A DNA stretch of 64,000 nt from 20CM-2-55-15 sp964633285 (lineage in GTDB: Bacteria > Acidobacteriota > Terriglobia > 20CM-2-55-15). The DNA is taken from the NCBI GenBank assembly GCA_964633285.1, contig CAZWGA010000010.1, positions 1 to 64,000 of the forward strand. The letters are read 5' to 3'. The notes beneath the pieces are model-generated. The model searched no databases and was not told where the DNA came from. It was given only the letters and a program-made list of their open reading frames with translations. Shown one piece after another: positions 1 to 8,065 of the stretch (positions within the stretch are counted from its first letter, which is position 1; every line of letters begins with the position of its first letter). The position numbers and the translations under genes are program-made.

Positions 1-1
1 G

Positions 2-133
2 GCGGTAAACAGGCCGACTCAGCAAAGGGGAACACCCATGACGTACATGCTGGGCGGCAATCAATACATCGTCGTGTCGATCGGCGGAAACGGATATACG
101 GCGGAATTGCGCGCGTACCGGTTAGCGGAGTAG
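2..133 (+). CDS. PQQ-dependent dehydrogenase, C-terminal fragment
   Basis: Only the last 43 codons are inside the window; the frame is open from base 2 to a TAG stop. The readable tail contains GTPMTYMLGGNQYIVVSIGG, which is the closing beta-propeller blade seen at the C-terminus of membrane or periplasmic PQQ glucose/alcohol dehydrogenases. The same type of ending is seen in the complete PQQ enzymes at 19.7-23.4 kb. The start lies outside the window, so length, signal peptide and substrate cannot be judged. Confidence 0.75.
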   Translation, partial: AVNRPTQQRGTPMTYMLGGNQYIVVSIGGNGYTAELRAYRLAE

Positions 134-143
134 TTGGGAGATA

Positions 144-168
144 TGTAGTCGCGGGCTTTACGCCCGCG
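144..168. repeat. Dispersed 25-bp hairpin repeat, copy 1
   Basis: TGTAGTCGCGGGCTTTACGC and the following 5 bases form a stem CGCGGGC/GCCCGCG with a 5-nt loop. It sits between two convergent genes. A second copy with one base change, in the loop, lies at 55244-55268. It could act as a bidirectional terminator, but no T-run follows it. Confidence 0.8.
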
Positions 169-170
169 TC

Positions 171-1247
171 CTACGGCGACACATCCTCCAAAAACCACTC
201 GGTTGGAAGCTCTCGTCCCAATCCCAGTTCCCTGGCGCGTTTCAGCACAGCGGATCCGAGGGCTGCGAACTGTGTACCCGCGCCCGTGTTGTTGTTGAAA
301 ACGGTAATCTGATCGGGACGCGTCCGGCCTGAAACTTTTCCCGCCAGCAAATCCTGAATTTCGTGGATCGAGTCCCACGGCTTGATTCCCTTTTGCGCGA
401 CTTCCCAGATATCCGGTGACTGATCCAGGCGGGCGACTTCCTTCGAATGCACGATGTAAACATCCGCGCGGCGAATCGTTTCATCATCGATCTCGCGGCG
501 TTTGTTGCTCGCGTCGGAACCACCGATGGACGCGACGTACATTCCCTTTTCGACCCACTGCCCATCGAACACGGCATCCCATGCGGCCGTCGCCGCTTGA
601 ATAAAGTCACTGCCTTCGACTGTTTCCTTCGCTGACGAAGCCGCGACAATATTGCGGTCCAGCTTCCGGCTCATGTTCAGAGCAAACTCCCGGCGATGCA
701 CTTCGTTCGGACTAAACACTTTGATTTTTTCGAAATCAAACAGGCTGCACAAATACTCGATGTGCGCGCTCGCCTGCCAGCCGCTTCCAAAAAGTCCCAG
801 CACTTTCGGCTTAGCCGGGGACAGATACTTTGCTCCAACAGCGCTCAGCGCCGCGACGCGCATTTTTTGAATAACACCGTCCGGCATGATCGCCACCGGT
901 TCAATCTTTTCGATATCGAACAGAATCACCAGGCCGCAATAGCGATTCCCAGTGGCTACCGGAAGAATACGGCGCCGCTTCACGCCCGCTGTGAACGAGT
1001 GCCCCGCCATGTCCGAAGTAATTCGCAGAGCCCACACACCGGTCCCCTGGCTTCCGCCTTCCTGCGATTTGAATCGGTAACGGAATCCCGGATGACTCTT
1101 CGATTCGACCGGCAGATAAACCTGACTGCGCGCGCGATTCAACGCGAACCCTGCGGCAAGCTCGCGATAAACCTCTTCGGTCGCAGCAATGCTGGCAGCC
1201 GGCGTGAGAGCTTTCTCGACGTCTTCGTTGCTGAACAGCCACGTCAT
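171..1247 (-). CDS. Ornithine cyclodeaminase / mu-crystallin family protein
   Basis: A 358-residue protein matching the usual length of the OCD/mu-crystallin family, whose members are NAD(P)-dependent ornithine cyclodeaminases, alanine dehydrogenases or ketimine reductases. The Rossmann motif GLFGSGWQA lies near residue 155, preceded by the family segment around MRVAALSAVGAKYL, and the C-terminal half contains the ASIGGSDASNKREID-like region of the family. Its start overlaps the stop of the LeuD-like gene upstream by 4 bases, so the two are translated together. The substrate cannot be decided from sequence; pairing with an aconitase-type swivel domain hints at amino- or keto-acid metabolism rather than ornithine use. 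Confidence 0.85.
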   Translation of the reverse strand: MTWLFSNEDVEKALTPAASIAATEEVYRELAAGFALNRARSQVYLPVESKSHPGFRYRFKSQEGGSQGTGVWALRITSDMAGHSFTAGVKRRRILPVATGNRYCGLVILFDIEKIEPVAIMPDGVIQKMRVAALSAVGAKYLSPAKPKVLGLFGSGWQASAHIEYLCSLFDFEKIKVFSPNEVHRREFALNMSRKLDRNIVAASSAKETVEGSDFIQAATAAWDAVFDGQWVEKGMYVASIGGSDASNKRREIDDETIRRADVYIVHSKEVARLDQSPDIWEVAQKGIKPWDSIHEIQDLLAGKVSGRTRPDQITVFNNNTGAGTQFAALGSAVLKRARELGLGRELPTEWFLEDVSP

Positions 1248-1762
1248 TTTTTCGGACTCATCTGCGGAAAGAATGAACCGGACCCTGACTTGAGAAATGG
1301 AATGAGGCCGCCCGCGCGCAGCATTTCGAGCAGGAATTCCGGAGCCGGGGGCGAGATGAGCGACTTGCCCGATGTGAGGTTCACCATGGAGCCGTTCGCG
1401 ATATCCACGCGAATGCGATCGCCGGTTTCAACGAGGCTGTGTATGCCGGGAGCTTCGAGAATCGGAAGGCCCACTTCGTGTCCATTCCGGTAGAACGTCC
1501 GCGAGAATCGCTCGGCAACCACTGCGCCAACACCCGTCGCTTTGATCGCTTTCGCGGCGATCGCGCGACCGGAAGAGCAGCCGAAATTCCGGCCTGCCAC
1601 AATGATGTCGCCCTTCTGAACATTTTTCGGAAACTCGGGATTGAGCGATTCGAAAACGTGCTTCGCCATCTCGGAAAAACTTTTCCAGACGACGCTGGTT
1701 GGAGTGATTTCGTCTGTGGGAATGTTGTGCCCGAATTTCCAGCACTTGCCTTCGAATATCAC
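1244..1762 (-). CDS. LeuD-like aconitase-superfamily swivel protein
   Basis: 172 residues that resemble the small (swivel) subunit of 3-isopropylmalate dehydratase and related hydro-lyases. The core FGCSSGRAIAAKAI and the following AVVAERFSRTFYRNGHEVGL match the small-subunit fold, but the canonical GCGSSREHA active-site loop is altered: the Arg is kept while the Glu and His are replaced. No large iron-sulfur subunit (LeuC-like) is present in the window. The start is GTG, chosen because upstream bases hold a -10-like TAAAAT 7 nt before it and no better start exists. It could be a paralogue for a non-leucine substrate or a partner of a distant large subunit. Confidence 0.75.
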   Translation of the reverse strand: MIFEGKCWKFGHNIPTDEITPTSVVWKSFSEMAKHVFESLNPEFPKNVQKGDIIVAGRNFGCSSGRAIAAKAIKATGVGAVVAERFSRTFYRNGHEVGLPILEAPGIHSLVETGDRIRVDIANGSMVNLTSGKSLISPPAPEFLLEMLRAGGLIPFLKSGSGSFFPQMSPKK

Positions 1763-1798
1763 GCCCGGGATTTTACATCACCTGTAAACTATGTCGGC
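1763..1798. promoter_or_regulatory. Divergent short-leader promoter pair
   Basis: Only 36 bases separate two divergent start codons. On the minus strand TAAAAT (1775 down to 1770) ends 7 nt before the GTG start at 1762; on the plus strand TAAACT (1785-1790) ends 8 nt before the ATG at 1799. No Shine-Dalgarno sequence fits in either leader. The layout suggests leaderless or nearly leaderless messages. No convincing -35 elements are visible, so this is a candidate only. Confidence 0.4.
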
Positions 1799-3046
1799 AT
1801 GAAACGCCTCACCAGTCATTTGTATTTCTGGGTGTTGCTCGCGATCATCGCCGGCGGCGTTTTTGGTTATATCGATCCCGCTCGCGCCGTCAAACTGAAA
1901 CCACTCGGCGATGGTTTTATCGCGCTCGTGAAAATGCTGATCAGTCCTGTGATCTTTTGCACGGTCGTGCTCGGCATCGCGGGAGCCGGCGATATGAAGA
2001 AAGTCGGACGAGTCGGCGGCAAGGCACTGCTCTATTTTGAGGTGGTATCCACCTTCGCGCTGATTATCGGACTGCTCGTCGTGAACGTCGTGCGGCCCGG
2101 AGCTGGATTTAATGTGGATGCGCGAACGCTCGATGCGAATGCAGTCGCGGATTACGCGAAGCGCGCGGCAACCCAGAGCACCGGCGACTTCATCCTGCAC
2201 ATCATTCCCGTAACGTTTCTCGATGCCTTTACGGGATCCGGAGATCTCCTGCAGGTGTTGTTCGTGGCCGTCCTCTTTGGTTATGCCATGACGCACATGG
2301 GCGCTTCCGGCAAAGTCGTGCATCAATTCATCGAAGCTGTATCGCACATTTTTTTCCGCATGATGAGTACTTTGATGAAAGCCGCGCCACTGGGGGCAGG
2401 CGGCGCCATGGCGTTTACGATCGGCCGGTACGGAGTTGCCGCTCTACGGCCACTGGCGTTGTTGATGGGCAGTTTTTATCTCACCTGTGTTTTGTTTGTT
2501 GTGATCGTGCTGGGCTCGATCGCCGCTTTCACGGGATTCAGCATCCTGCGATACATCGCCTACATCGGGGATGAACTGCTTACCGTGCTGGGTACTGCGT
2601 CGTCGGAATCGGCGCTCGTGCCGTTGATGGAAAAGCTCGAACGCCTGGGCTGTTCGAAATCGGTTGTTGGGTTGGTTGTGCCCTCGGGATACTCGTTCAA
2701 TCTCGACGGCACGAACATCTATTTAACGATGGCCGCGCTGTTTGTCGCGCAGGCCCTGAACATCGACCTTTCACTGAGGCAGCAACTCACGATATTGGGC
2801 GTTGCCATGCTCACATCGAAGGGCGCATCCGGAGTCACCGGCGCGGGATTCATCACACTCGCGGCAACGCTCGCTGTTGTGCCGTCGATCCCTGTAGCGG
2901 GTCTCGCGCTGATCCTGGGTATTGATCGATTCATGTCGGAAGCCCGCTCGATTACGAACTTTATCGGAAACGGAGTCGCGGCACTCGTCGTGTCGAATTG
3001 GGAGAAGGAACTTGATCGGAAAAAGCTCGCGCAGGAACTGGGGTAG
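1799..3046 (+). CDS. DctA-type dicarboxylate/cation symporter (SLC1 family)
   Basis: A 415-residue membrane transporter with eight or so hydrophobic segments and the SLC1 signature region SSESALVPLMEKLERLG followed by VVPSGYSFNLDGTNIYL, which forms the substrate and cation site in DctA/GltP carriers. It probably imports C4-dicarboxylates such as succinate, fumarate or malate with protons or sodium, though glutamate/aspartate carriers share the fold. The frame stays open further upstream to 1439, but that extension is antisense to the LeuD-like gene and lacks membrane character; MKRLTSHLYFWVLLA is a typical DctA N-terminus. Divergent from the LeuD-like gene. Confidence 0.9.
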   Translation: MKRLTSHLYFWVLLAIIAGGVFGYIDPARAVKLKPLGDGFIALVKMLISPVIFCTVVLGIAGAGDMKKVGRVGGKALLYFEVVSTFALIIGLLVVNVVRPGAGFNVDARTLDANAVADYAKRAATQSTGDFILHIIPVTFLDAFTGSGDLLQVLFVAVLFGYAMTHMGASGKVVHQFIEAVSHIFFRMMSTLMKAAPLGAGGAMAFTIGRYGVAALRPLALLMGSFYLTCVLFVVIVLGSIAAFTGFSILRYIAYIGDELLTVLGTASSESALVPLMEKLERLGCSKSVVGLVVPSGYSFNLDGTNIYLTMAALFVAQALNIDLSLRQQLTILGVAMLTSKGASGVTGAGFITLAATLAVVPSIPVAGLALILGIDRFMSEARSITNFIGNGVAALVVSNWEKELDRKKLAQELG

Positions 3047-3096
3047 AAGACTTCTCCCTTCAGGAAAAGGCCTTTGCTGCAATTTGTGAGCTAAAA

Positions 3097-3248
3097 CCCT
3101 CTCCCTCTGGGAGAGGTCGGCGCGCAAAGCGCGCCGGGTGAGGGTCGAAGTGATGGCAAACATTGGACCCTCACCGGCCGCTTTCTCTTCATGCTCGCCC
3201 TATCGGGCTCGCGCTCCGCGGCGGCCGACTCTCCCAGAGGGAGAGTGT
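3097..3248. repeat. Inverted pair of intergenic repeats
   Basis: Two inverted copies of the same element face each other. The left copy (about 3097-3146) begins CCCTCTCCCTCTGGGAGAG and ends in GGGTGAGGGTC. The right copy (about 3166-3248), read on the minus strand, begins ACTCTCCCTCTGGGAGAG and ends in CGGTGAGGGTCC but carries roughly 30 extra bases in the middle. Each copy holds its own small palindrome CTCTCCCTCTGGGAGAG. The remaining bases of the 3047-3282 gap show no gene. Confidence 0.8.
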
Positions 3249-3282
3249 TTTTCTTGATCGATTTCGTCGGTGTACGAACTTT

Positions 3283-4278
3283 ATGTGCAAAGCTGTTGGA
3301 AGGTTTGTCCTGTTTGCCGTCTGCCTGCTCCTCGCGGCCTGCTCGTCAACCGCGCCTCCCACCGCCACGCCCGCTGCGCGAACGTTCAAGCTCGGTCTCA
3401 CCGGAGGTGCGCAGGAATTCGTCGATTTCGTAATGGAAGGTCACGGACTTCTGGATGAAGCCGGACTCAAAGCCGATAAGGTTAAATCCCTCAGCCCGGC
3501 CAATCTTCATCTGATGCTGGCGGAGAGCAAAGTCGATATCGGCTTCGCCGGATTTACAACAATGGCCACGGCACGAAGCCAGGGAAAGCCGATCATCGTC
3601 ATCAATGGAGTGTTCTCGCCTGTGAATATGGTCTTCGTCCGCAAGGATTCGCCAATCAAGATGCTTAAAGACCTCAAAAGCAGGAAACTCGGTATTTTCG
3701 GCGGACCCGGTTCAACGACTTTCGCCTTCCTTGCCGTCCTCGCAAAAAACTGGAATGGCATCGACTTGTTCCACGATGCCGAGCTTGTGACCGCACCGGC
3801 TCCCGCTTTGATCGAACTTCTCGCCAAAGGCGATCTCGATGCGGCGCTGCTGGGAACAGTCGAATCCATTCAGATGTTCTCCCAGCAGCGATTTCGGGTT
3901 CTCACGGATCTGAGCGCCGAATATAAGGCGCATCAAGGCGGACGAGCGCCGGCTCATGTCACGGTAGCGACGACCGAGGATTTCGCCAAAACTCACGCCG
4001 ACATCGTTCGGGATTACCTGAAGGCGTATAAGAAGACGCTGGAATTTATTCACGCGCATCCCGGCGTCTGGAATGAATTCGCGGCCAGCATCAAGATAGA
4101 CGACCCCATGGAACGGGCTCTATTGAAAGAGAAGATGGAACCCAACCTTGTGGAGAAATGGGACGCCGAACAGATTGCGCTTCAAAACGATTATTTGAAA
4201 CTCGTGCACGATATTGTGGGCGAAAGCGTACTTAAAGTAGTTCCTCAAGATTTAATTCGCAATGATTTCACTCCATAG
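3283..4278 (+). CDS. ABC transporter substrate-binding lipoprotein, NMT1/THI5-like
   Basis: 331 residues beginning with a lipoprotein signal peptide whose lipobox is LLAACSS (acylated Cys near residue 20). The body has the periplasmic-binding-protein fold of the SsuA/TauA/NMT1 family, with the segment KLGIFGGPGSTT near the ligand cleft. The ATG at 3283 is chosen over the longer frame from 3163 because it places a proper signal peptide at the N-terminus and avoids reading through the repeat. It is the first gene of a three-gene importer and overlaps the permease by 17 bases. Candidate ligands include sulfonates, nitrate-like anions or thiamine precursors; the sequence does not decide. Confidence 0.88.
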   Translation: MCKAVGRFVLFAVCLLLAACSSTAPPTATPAARTFKLGLTGGAQEFVDFVMEGHGLLDEAGLKADKVKSLSPANLHLMLAESKVDIGFAGFTTMATARSQGKPIIVINGVFSPVNMVFVRKDSPIKMLKDLKSRKLGIFGGPGSTTFAFLAVLAKNWNGIDLFHDAELVTAPAPALIELLAKGDLDAALLGTVESIQMFSQQRFRVLTDLSAEYKAHQGGRAPAHVTVATTEDFAKTHADIVRDYLKAYKKTLEFIHAHPGVWNEFAASIKIDDPMERALLKEKMEPNLVEKWDAEQIALQNDYLKLVHDIVGESVLKVVPQDLIRNDFTP

Positions 4279-5026
4279 AGCTCTTTCCATTCTAAGTCTC
4301 TTTGCTTTATGGCTTGTCCTCTCGCTGCTGTTTTCTCCGGCGATTGTTCCGGGCCCCGTGGCTGTCGGCAAGGCCATGTGGGAAAACCTCAGCTCCGGCC
4401 AGGCTTTCTATCATCTATATAAGACCCTGGTCCGGGTCGGCTTCGGACTGATCCTGACGATGTTGCTCGGCATCGGTGTTGGGACCGTCATGGGGCTGTC
4501 CCGCAAAGGCGAAGTTTTTCTGGATGCCTGGGTCATGGTCGGCCTCACGGTTCCGGCGATCGTGTACAGCATCATCTGTCTGCTCTGGTTCGGATTGCGC
4601 GATATCGCCGCCATTATTGCTATCGGCGTGGCGGCATTTCCCGCCGTCAGCATCAGCATCTGGCAGGGCATCAAGGGAATGGACATGCAACTCGTCGGCA
4701 TGGGCCAGGCGTTTCATTTGAAGAAAAGCGCCATCATTCAGAAAATCATTTTTCCGCAACTGCTGCCGCACATTCTGGCGTCGATGCGTTATGCGCTGGG
4801 AATCTGCTGGAAGATTTGCACGACGGTTGAACTGATCGGCATGTCGAGCGGCGTCGGCTATCAGTTGAATTACTGGTTCGGATTATTTTCCATGGCACAG
4901 GTTTTTGCCTGGACACTGTTGTTCCTCATCGTGATGTTTGCCATCGAGTACCTTTTGTTCAAGCCTGTTGAGAAGCGGCTGACACGATGGCGCTCGGAAG
5001 CTCCGGCACTGCAGTGGGCGCAATAA
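4262..5026 (+). CDS. ABC transporter permease, SsuC/TauC type
   Basis: 254 residues with about six transmembrane helices and the BPD_transp_1 EAA region around VGMGQAFHLKKSAIIQKIIF, which docks to the ATPase. Length and layout match the inner-membrane permease of sulfonate/taurine/nitrate importers. The start overlaps the lipoprotein gene by 17 bases and the stop overlaps the ATPase gene by 40 bases, showing a compact operon. It carries the ligand delivered by the upstream lipoprotein across the inner membrane. Confidence 0.9.
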   Translation: MISLHRALSILSLFALWLVLSLLFSPAIVPGPVAVGKAMWENLSSGQAFYHLYKTLVRVGFGLILTMLLGIGVGTVMGLSRKGEVFLDAWVMVGLTVPAIVYSIICLLWFGLRDIAAIIAIGVAAFPAVSISIWQGIKGMDMQLVGMGQAFHLKKSAIIQKIIFPQLLPHILASMRYALGICWKICTTVELIGMSSGVGYQLNYWFGLFSMAQVFAWTLLFLIVMFAIEYLLFKPVEKRLTRWRSEAPALQWAQ

Positions 5027-5751
5027 GCCTCAGGAATATCTCAAAGGACTTCACGCTGCCCGGCGGCGGCACACTTCGTGTTCTGGACGGCATTAGTCTC
5101 GAAGCTGCCGATCATTCGTTCACATCCATCCTTGGCCCTTCGGGTTGCGGCAAATCGACGATCCTGAATCTCGTCGCTGGCCTCGACAGGCATTCTTCGG
5201 GAGAGATCTCGATCGATGGAACCCGCATTGGGTTTGTATTCCAGCAACCGCGGCTCCTGAATTGGAGGACCGTTGAAGACAACGTTCTGCTGCCGCTCGA
5301 GGGACAGCGACTCGACAAAACCGCGCTGCGCGAATTGGCGCGGCAACAACTGGCTCTCGTCGGCCTTGAAGGCTATGAAAAATACTATCCGCTTCAACTT
5401 TCCGGCGGCATGCAGCAACGTGTCGCGATTGCCCGGGCGCTCGCGATTGACCCCGATATTCTTCTGATGGACGAACCGTTCAGCGGGCTTGATGAATTGA
5501 CCGCGAGAAAGCTTCGCCAGGAATTGACCCGAATCTGGCGGGAGACCGGTAAAACGATTCTGTTTGTAACGCACAGCATCGCGGAATCGGTGTTTCTGTC
5601 GCAGCAGGTCGTGATCGTGAGCGCAAAACCTGCAACGATCTTCAAGCGATTGACGATTGACCTGCCCTATCCGCGAGAGTATGGAGACCTGCGATTGTTC
5701 GAGCTGGAGCGGGAGCTGACAATGCAGTTTCTGGGCATGGGCGAAGTTTGA
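4987..5751 (+). CDS. ABC transporter ATP-binding protein, SsuB/TauB type
   Basis: 254 residues with Walker A GPSGCGKST (near residue 50), Q-loop FVFQQPRLLNW, signature LSGGMQQR, Walker B ILLMDEP and the H-loop FVTHSI, in the usual order. This is the cytoplasmic ATPase of the importer encoded by the two genes before it. The 40-base overlap with the permease gene is unusual but leaves both domains intact; an internal start closer to the permease stop would cut into the first beta-strand. All catalytic residues are present, so the importer should be functional. Confidence 0.92.
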   Translation: MALGSSGTAVGAISLRNISKDFTLPGGGTLRVLDGISLEAADHSFTSILGPSGCGKSTILNLVAGLDRHSSGEISIDGTRIGFVFQQPRLLNWRTVEDNVLLPLEGQRLDKTALRELARQQLALVGLEGYEKYYPLQLSGGMQQRVAIARALAIDPDILLMDEPFSGLDELTARKLRQELTRIWRETGKTILFVTHSIAESVFLSQQVVIVSAKPATIFKRLTIDLPYPREYGDLRLFELERELTMQFLGMGEV

Positions 5752-5770
5752 ATCTGACGGTAAAAAGCAG

Positions 5771-5778
5771 TGTAGAAT
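5771..5778 (+). promoter_or_regulatory. Extended -10 promoter element
   Basis: TGTAGAAT has the TGn extension and a near-consensus -10 hexamer. It lies just downstream of the ABC operon stop and just upstream of the kinase gene. If transcription starts about 7 nt past it, the ATG at 5777 cannot be used and the ATG at 5795 is the real start. The same 12-base string GTGTAGAATGCC occurs at 10911-10922. Confidence 0.5.
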
Positions 5779-5794
5779 GCCTCCCTTGCGGCCT

Positions 5795-8062
5795 ATGACT
5801 CTAACCCCCGGAACGCGGCTCGGCCCTTACGAAATCCTTGGCGCACTCGGCGCCGGCGGCATGGGCGAAGTGTATCGGGCGCGTGATCCACGCCTTGGAC
5901 GTGATGTAGCGATCAAAGTCATGTCGTCCGAGCTTGCCCGCGACACCGAATGGCTTCGGCGATTCGAGCAGGAAGCGCGCGCGACCGCGTCGTTATCGCA
6001 TCCGAATATCCTTTCGGTTTACGACGTCGGCTCGAGCGACGGCCGTTCTTATGTCGTGACCGAACTGCTTGAAGGCGAAACTCTCCGCGACCGGGTCGCG
6101 CAAGGCCCGCTTCCGATACGCAAGGCCACGGAAGTCAGCCTTCAGATTCTTTCGGGCCTCAGTGCCGCGCACTCTCGCGGAATCGTTCATCGCGATCTGA
6201 AGCCCGAGAACATTTTTCTGACGCGGCACGGCCAGGCCAAGATTCTCGATTTCGGTCTTGCGAAAGTAGTGAAGACGCCGGATGCTCCGCCGGATTTACA
6301 ACCGACGCTGGTTTCTCAGCCCGGCATTGTTGTGGGCACCGCAAGTTACATGGCACCGGAGCAGGCGCGTGGATTCGCCGCCGATGCGCGCTCCGATCTT
6401 TTTTCGTTTGGCGCAATGCTTTATGAAATGTTGTGCGGTCAGCGCGCTTTCCAGGGAAATTCGGCTGCCGACACCATGAGCGCGATTCTCAAGGAGGAAC
6501 CGCCGCATCTGTCACGCCGCGGCATCGCCGCGCCGCCCGCATTGGTACGCATTTTGAATCGATGCCTCGAGAAAGAAGCCGCGGATCGTTTTCAATCCGC
6601 GCGCGATGTTGCATTCGCGCTCGAATCGATCCCGGATGCTCAGAGCGAAACGCCCGCCGCTCGCGAAAAGGTCACGGAAAAGTCGATTGCCGTTCTTCCG
6701 TTCTCCAACATGGGAGGCGATGCCGAACAGGACTACTTCACCGATGGACTCGCGGAGGAGTTGATCAACGCTCTCGCAGGATTGAGCGGCCTTCGAGTCG
6801 CATCCCGAACTTCAGCCTTCCGCTTTCGCGGGCGCGATCTCGATATCCGCGAAATCGGCCACCAGCTCAATGTCGAAGCGGTGCTCGAGGGCAGCGTTCG
6901 CCGCGCCGGAAAGCGGCTGCGCATTACGGCGCAGTTGATCAATGTCGCCGATGGTTATCATCTGTGGTCGCAGCGCTACGACCGCGAACTGGAAGACGTA
7001 TTCGCGATTCAGGATGAGATTACGGAATCGATCGTCAAGACTCTGAAACCCACGCTGCTCGGCGAACAGAAGTCGGTCACACGCCGTCACACGGACAATC
7101 TCGAAGCGTACGAGCTTTATCTGAAAGGCCGGCACTTCTGGCAGGAGCGGACACAGAGCGCGCTTCGGACCAGCATTGAGTGTTTCGAGAAAGCGATCAC
7201 CTTCGACCCGGACTACGCCTTGGCTTACGCGGGAATCGCGGATTCCTTGTGCATCCTTCAAGTCTACGGATATGCCCGGTATGAGGAAGCGCAGGCGCAG
7301 GCTCAGATCGCGGTTCAGCGGGCGATTGAAGCGGATCCTACGCTCGCCGAGGCTCACTTCGCCGCGGCGATGTACACGCTGTACTTCGGGGAAAAGTGGC
7401 CGGACGCCGAAAAGTCCTTTCGTAAGGCCATTGACCTGTCGCCGAGGACCGCGCTTTTTCATGCCTATTTTGGATTCTTTCTTTCCGGATTGCACCGCTG
7501 GCCGGAAGTCGAGAGCTGCGTGGCGAAGACGCTCGAACTGGATCCGTTTTCGGGTCTGTCGCTGGGGTTGTTCGGAATCTCGATGGTTATTGCCGGACGA
7601 TACGACGAAGCCATCCGCTTCGCCGGCCGCGCGACAGAGCTGCAACCGAATCTGCCTGTTGCTTTACTGGCGCTGGCTCAGGCCTACCGAAACCTCGGCC
7701 ATCACGACCAGGCCATCGCGGCCGGGGAAAAACTCGCGGTCGTATCGCGCCGGACCCCGTGGTTCCTGGGAGCACTCGGAGCCGCCTATGCTTCCGCCGG
7801 GCGGTCACAGGATGCACGCGCTTTACTGGATGAATTCCGTGAACGCAGTAAGCGCGAGTATATTGCGCCACATTGCGGGATCGCCATTTACGCCGCTCTC
7901 GGGGAACACGAGGAAGTCTACAAATGCCTTCAGGATTGTCTGGCGGGCCCCATCACCGGTTTTGCCATCGAAATATCGCTGGGTAAAACGCTCGATCCAT
8001 TTTCAGCCGACCCTCGCATCAACGATATCCTTCGACGGCTGTACGTCGTGCTACCCCGATAA
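5795..8062 (+). CDS. Ser/Thr protein kinase with TolB-like and TPR regions
   Basis: 755 residues. An N-terminal eukaryotic-like kinase domain (about 10-275) carries the glycine loop GAGGMGEVYRA, lysine motif VAIKVM, catalytic loop HRDLKPEN, DFGLAK and GTASYMAPEQARG, all intact. It is followed by a TolB/FlgO-like segment (about 300-420, SIAVLPFSNMGG to WSQRYDRE) and a long run of TPR repeats to the end. I see no clear membrane helix between kinase and sensor parts, unlike many acidobacterial kinases. The start at 5795 is preferred to 5777 because of the overlapping -10 element. It likely relays a signal sensed by its TPR/TolB part; substrates are unknown. The gene after it starts 3 bases downstream. 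Confidence 0.9.
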   Translation: MTLTPGTRLGPYEILGALGAGGMGEVYRARDPRLGRDVAIKVMSSELARDTEWLRRFEQEARATASLSHPNILSVYDVGSSDGRSYVVTELLEGETLRDRVAQGPLPIRKATEVSLQILSGLSAAHSRGIVHRDLKPENIFLTRHGQAKILDFGLAKVVKTPDAPPDLQPTLVSQPGIVVGTASYMAPEQARGFAADARSDLFSFGAMLYEMLCGQRAFQGNSAADTMSAILKEEPPHLSRRGIAAPPALVRILNRCLEKEAADRFQSARDVAFALESIPDAQSETPAAREKVTEKSIAVLPFSNMGGDAEQDYFTDGLAEELINALAGLSGLRVASRTSAFRFRGRDLDIREIGHQLNVEAVLEGSVRRAGKRLRITAQLINVADGYHLWSQRYDRELEDVFAIQDEITESIVKTLKPTLLGEQKSVTRRHTDNLEAYELYLKGRHFWQERTQSALRTSIECFEKAITFDPDYALAYAGIADSLCILQVYGYARYEEAQAQAQIAVQRAIEADPTLAEAHFAAAMYTLYFGEKWPDAEKSFRKAIDLSPRTALFHAYFGFFLSGLHRWPEVESCVAKTLELDPFSGLSLGLFGISMVIAGRYDEAIRFAGRATELQPNLPVALLALAQAYRNLGHHDQAIAAGEKLAVVSRRTPWFLGALGAAYASAGRSQDARALLDEFRERSKREYIAPHCGIAIYAALGEHEEVYKCLQDCLAGPITGFAIEISLGKTLDPFSADPRINDILRRLYVVLPR

Positions 8063-8065
8063 AGA

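Noticed and set aside
1439..1798. Upstream extension of the DctA gene
   Set aside because: The added residues are antisense to the LeuD-like gene and hydrophilic; the family starts at 1799.
6812..7645. Minus-strand open frame of 277 codons
   Set aside because: Antisense to the kinase TPR region; no signals or motifs.
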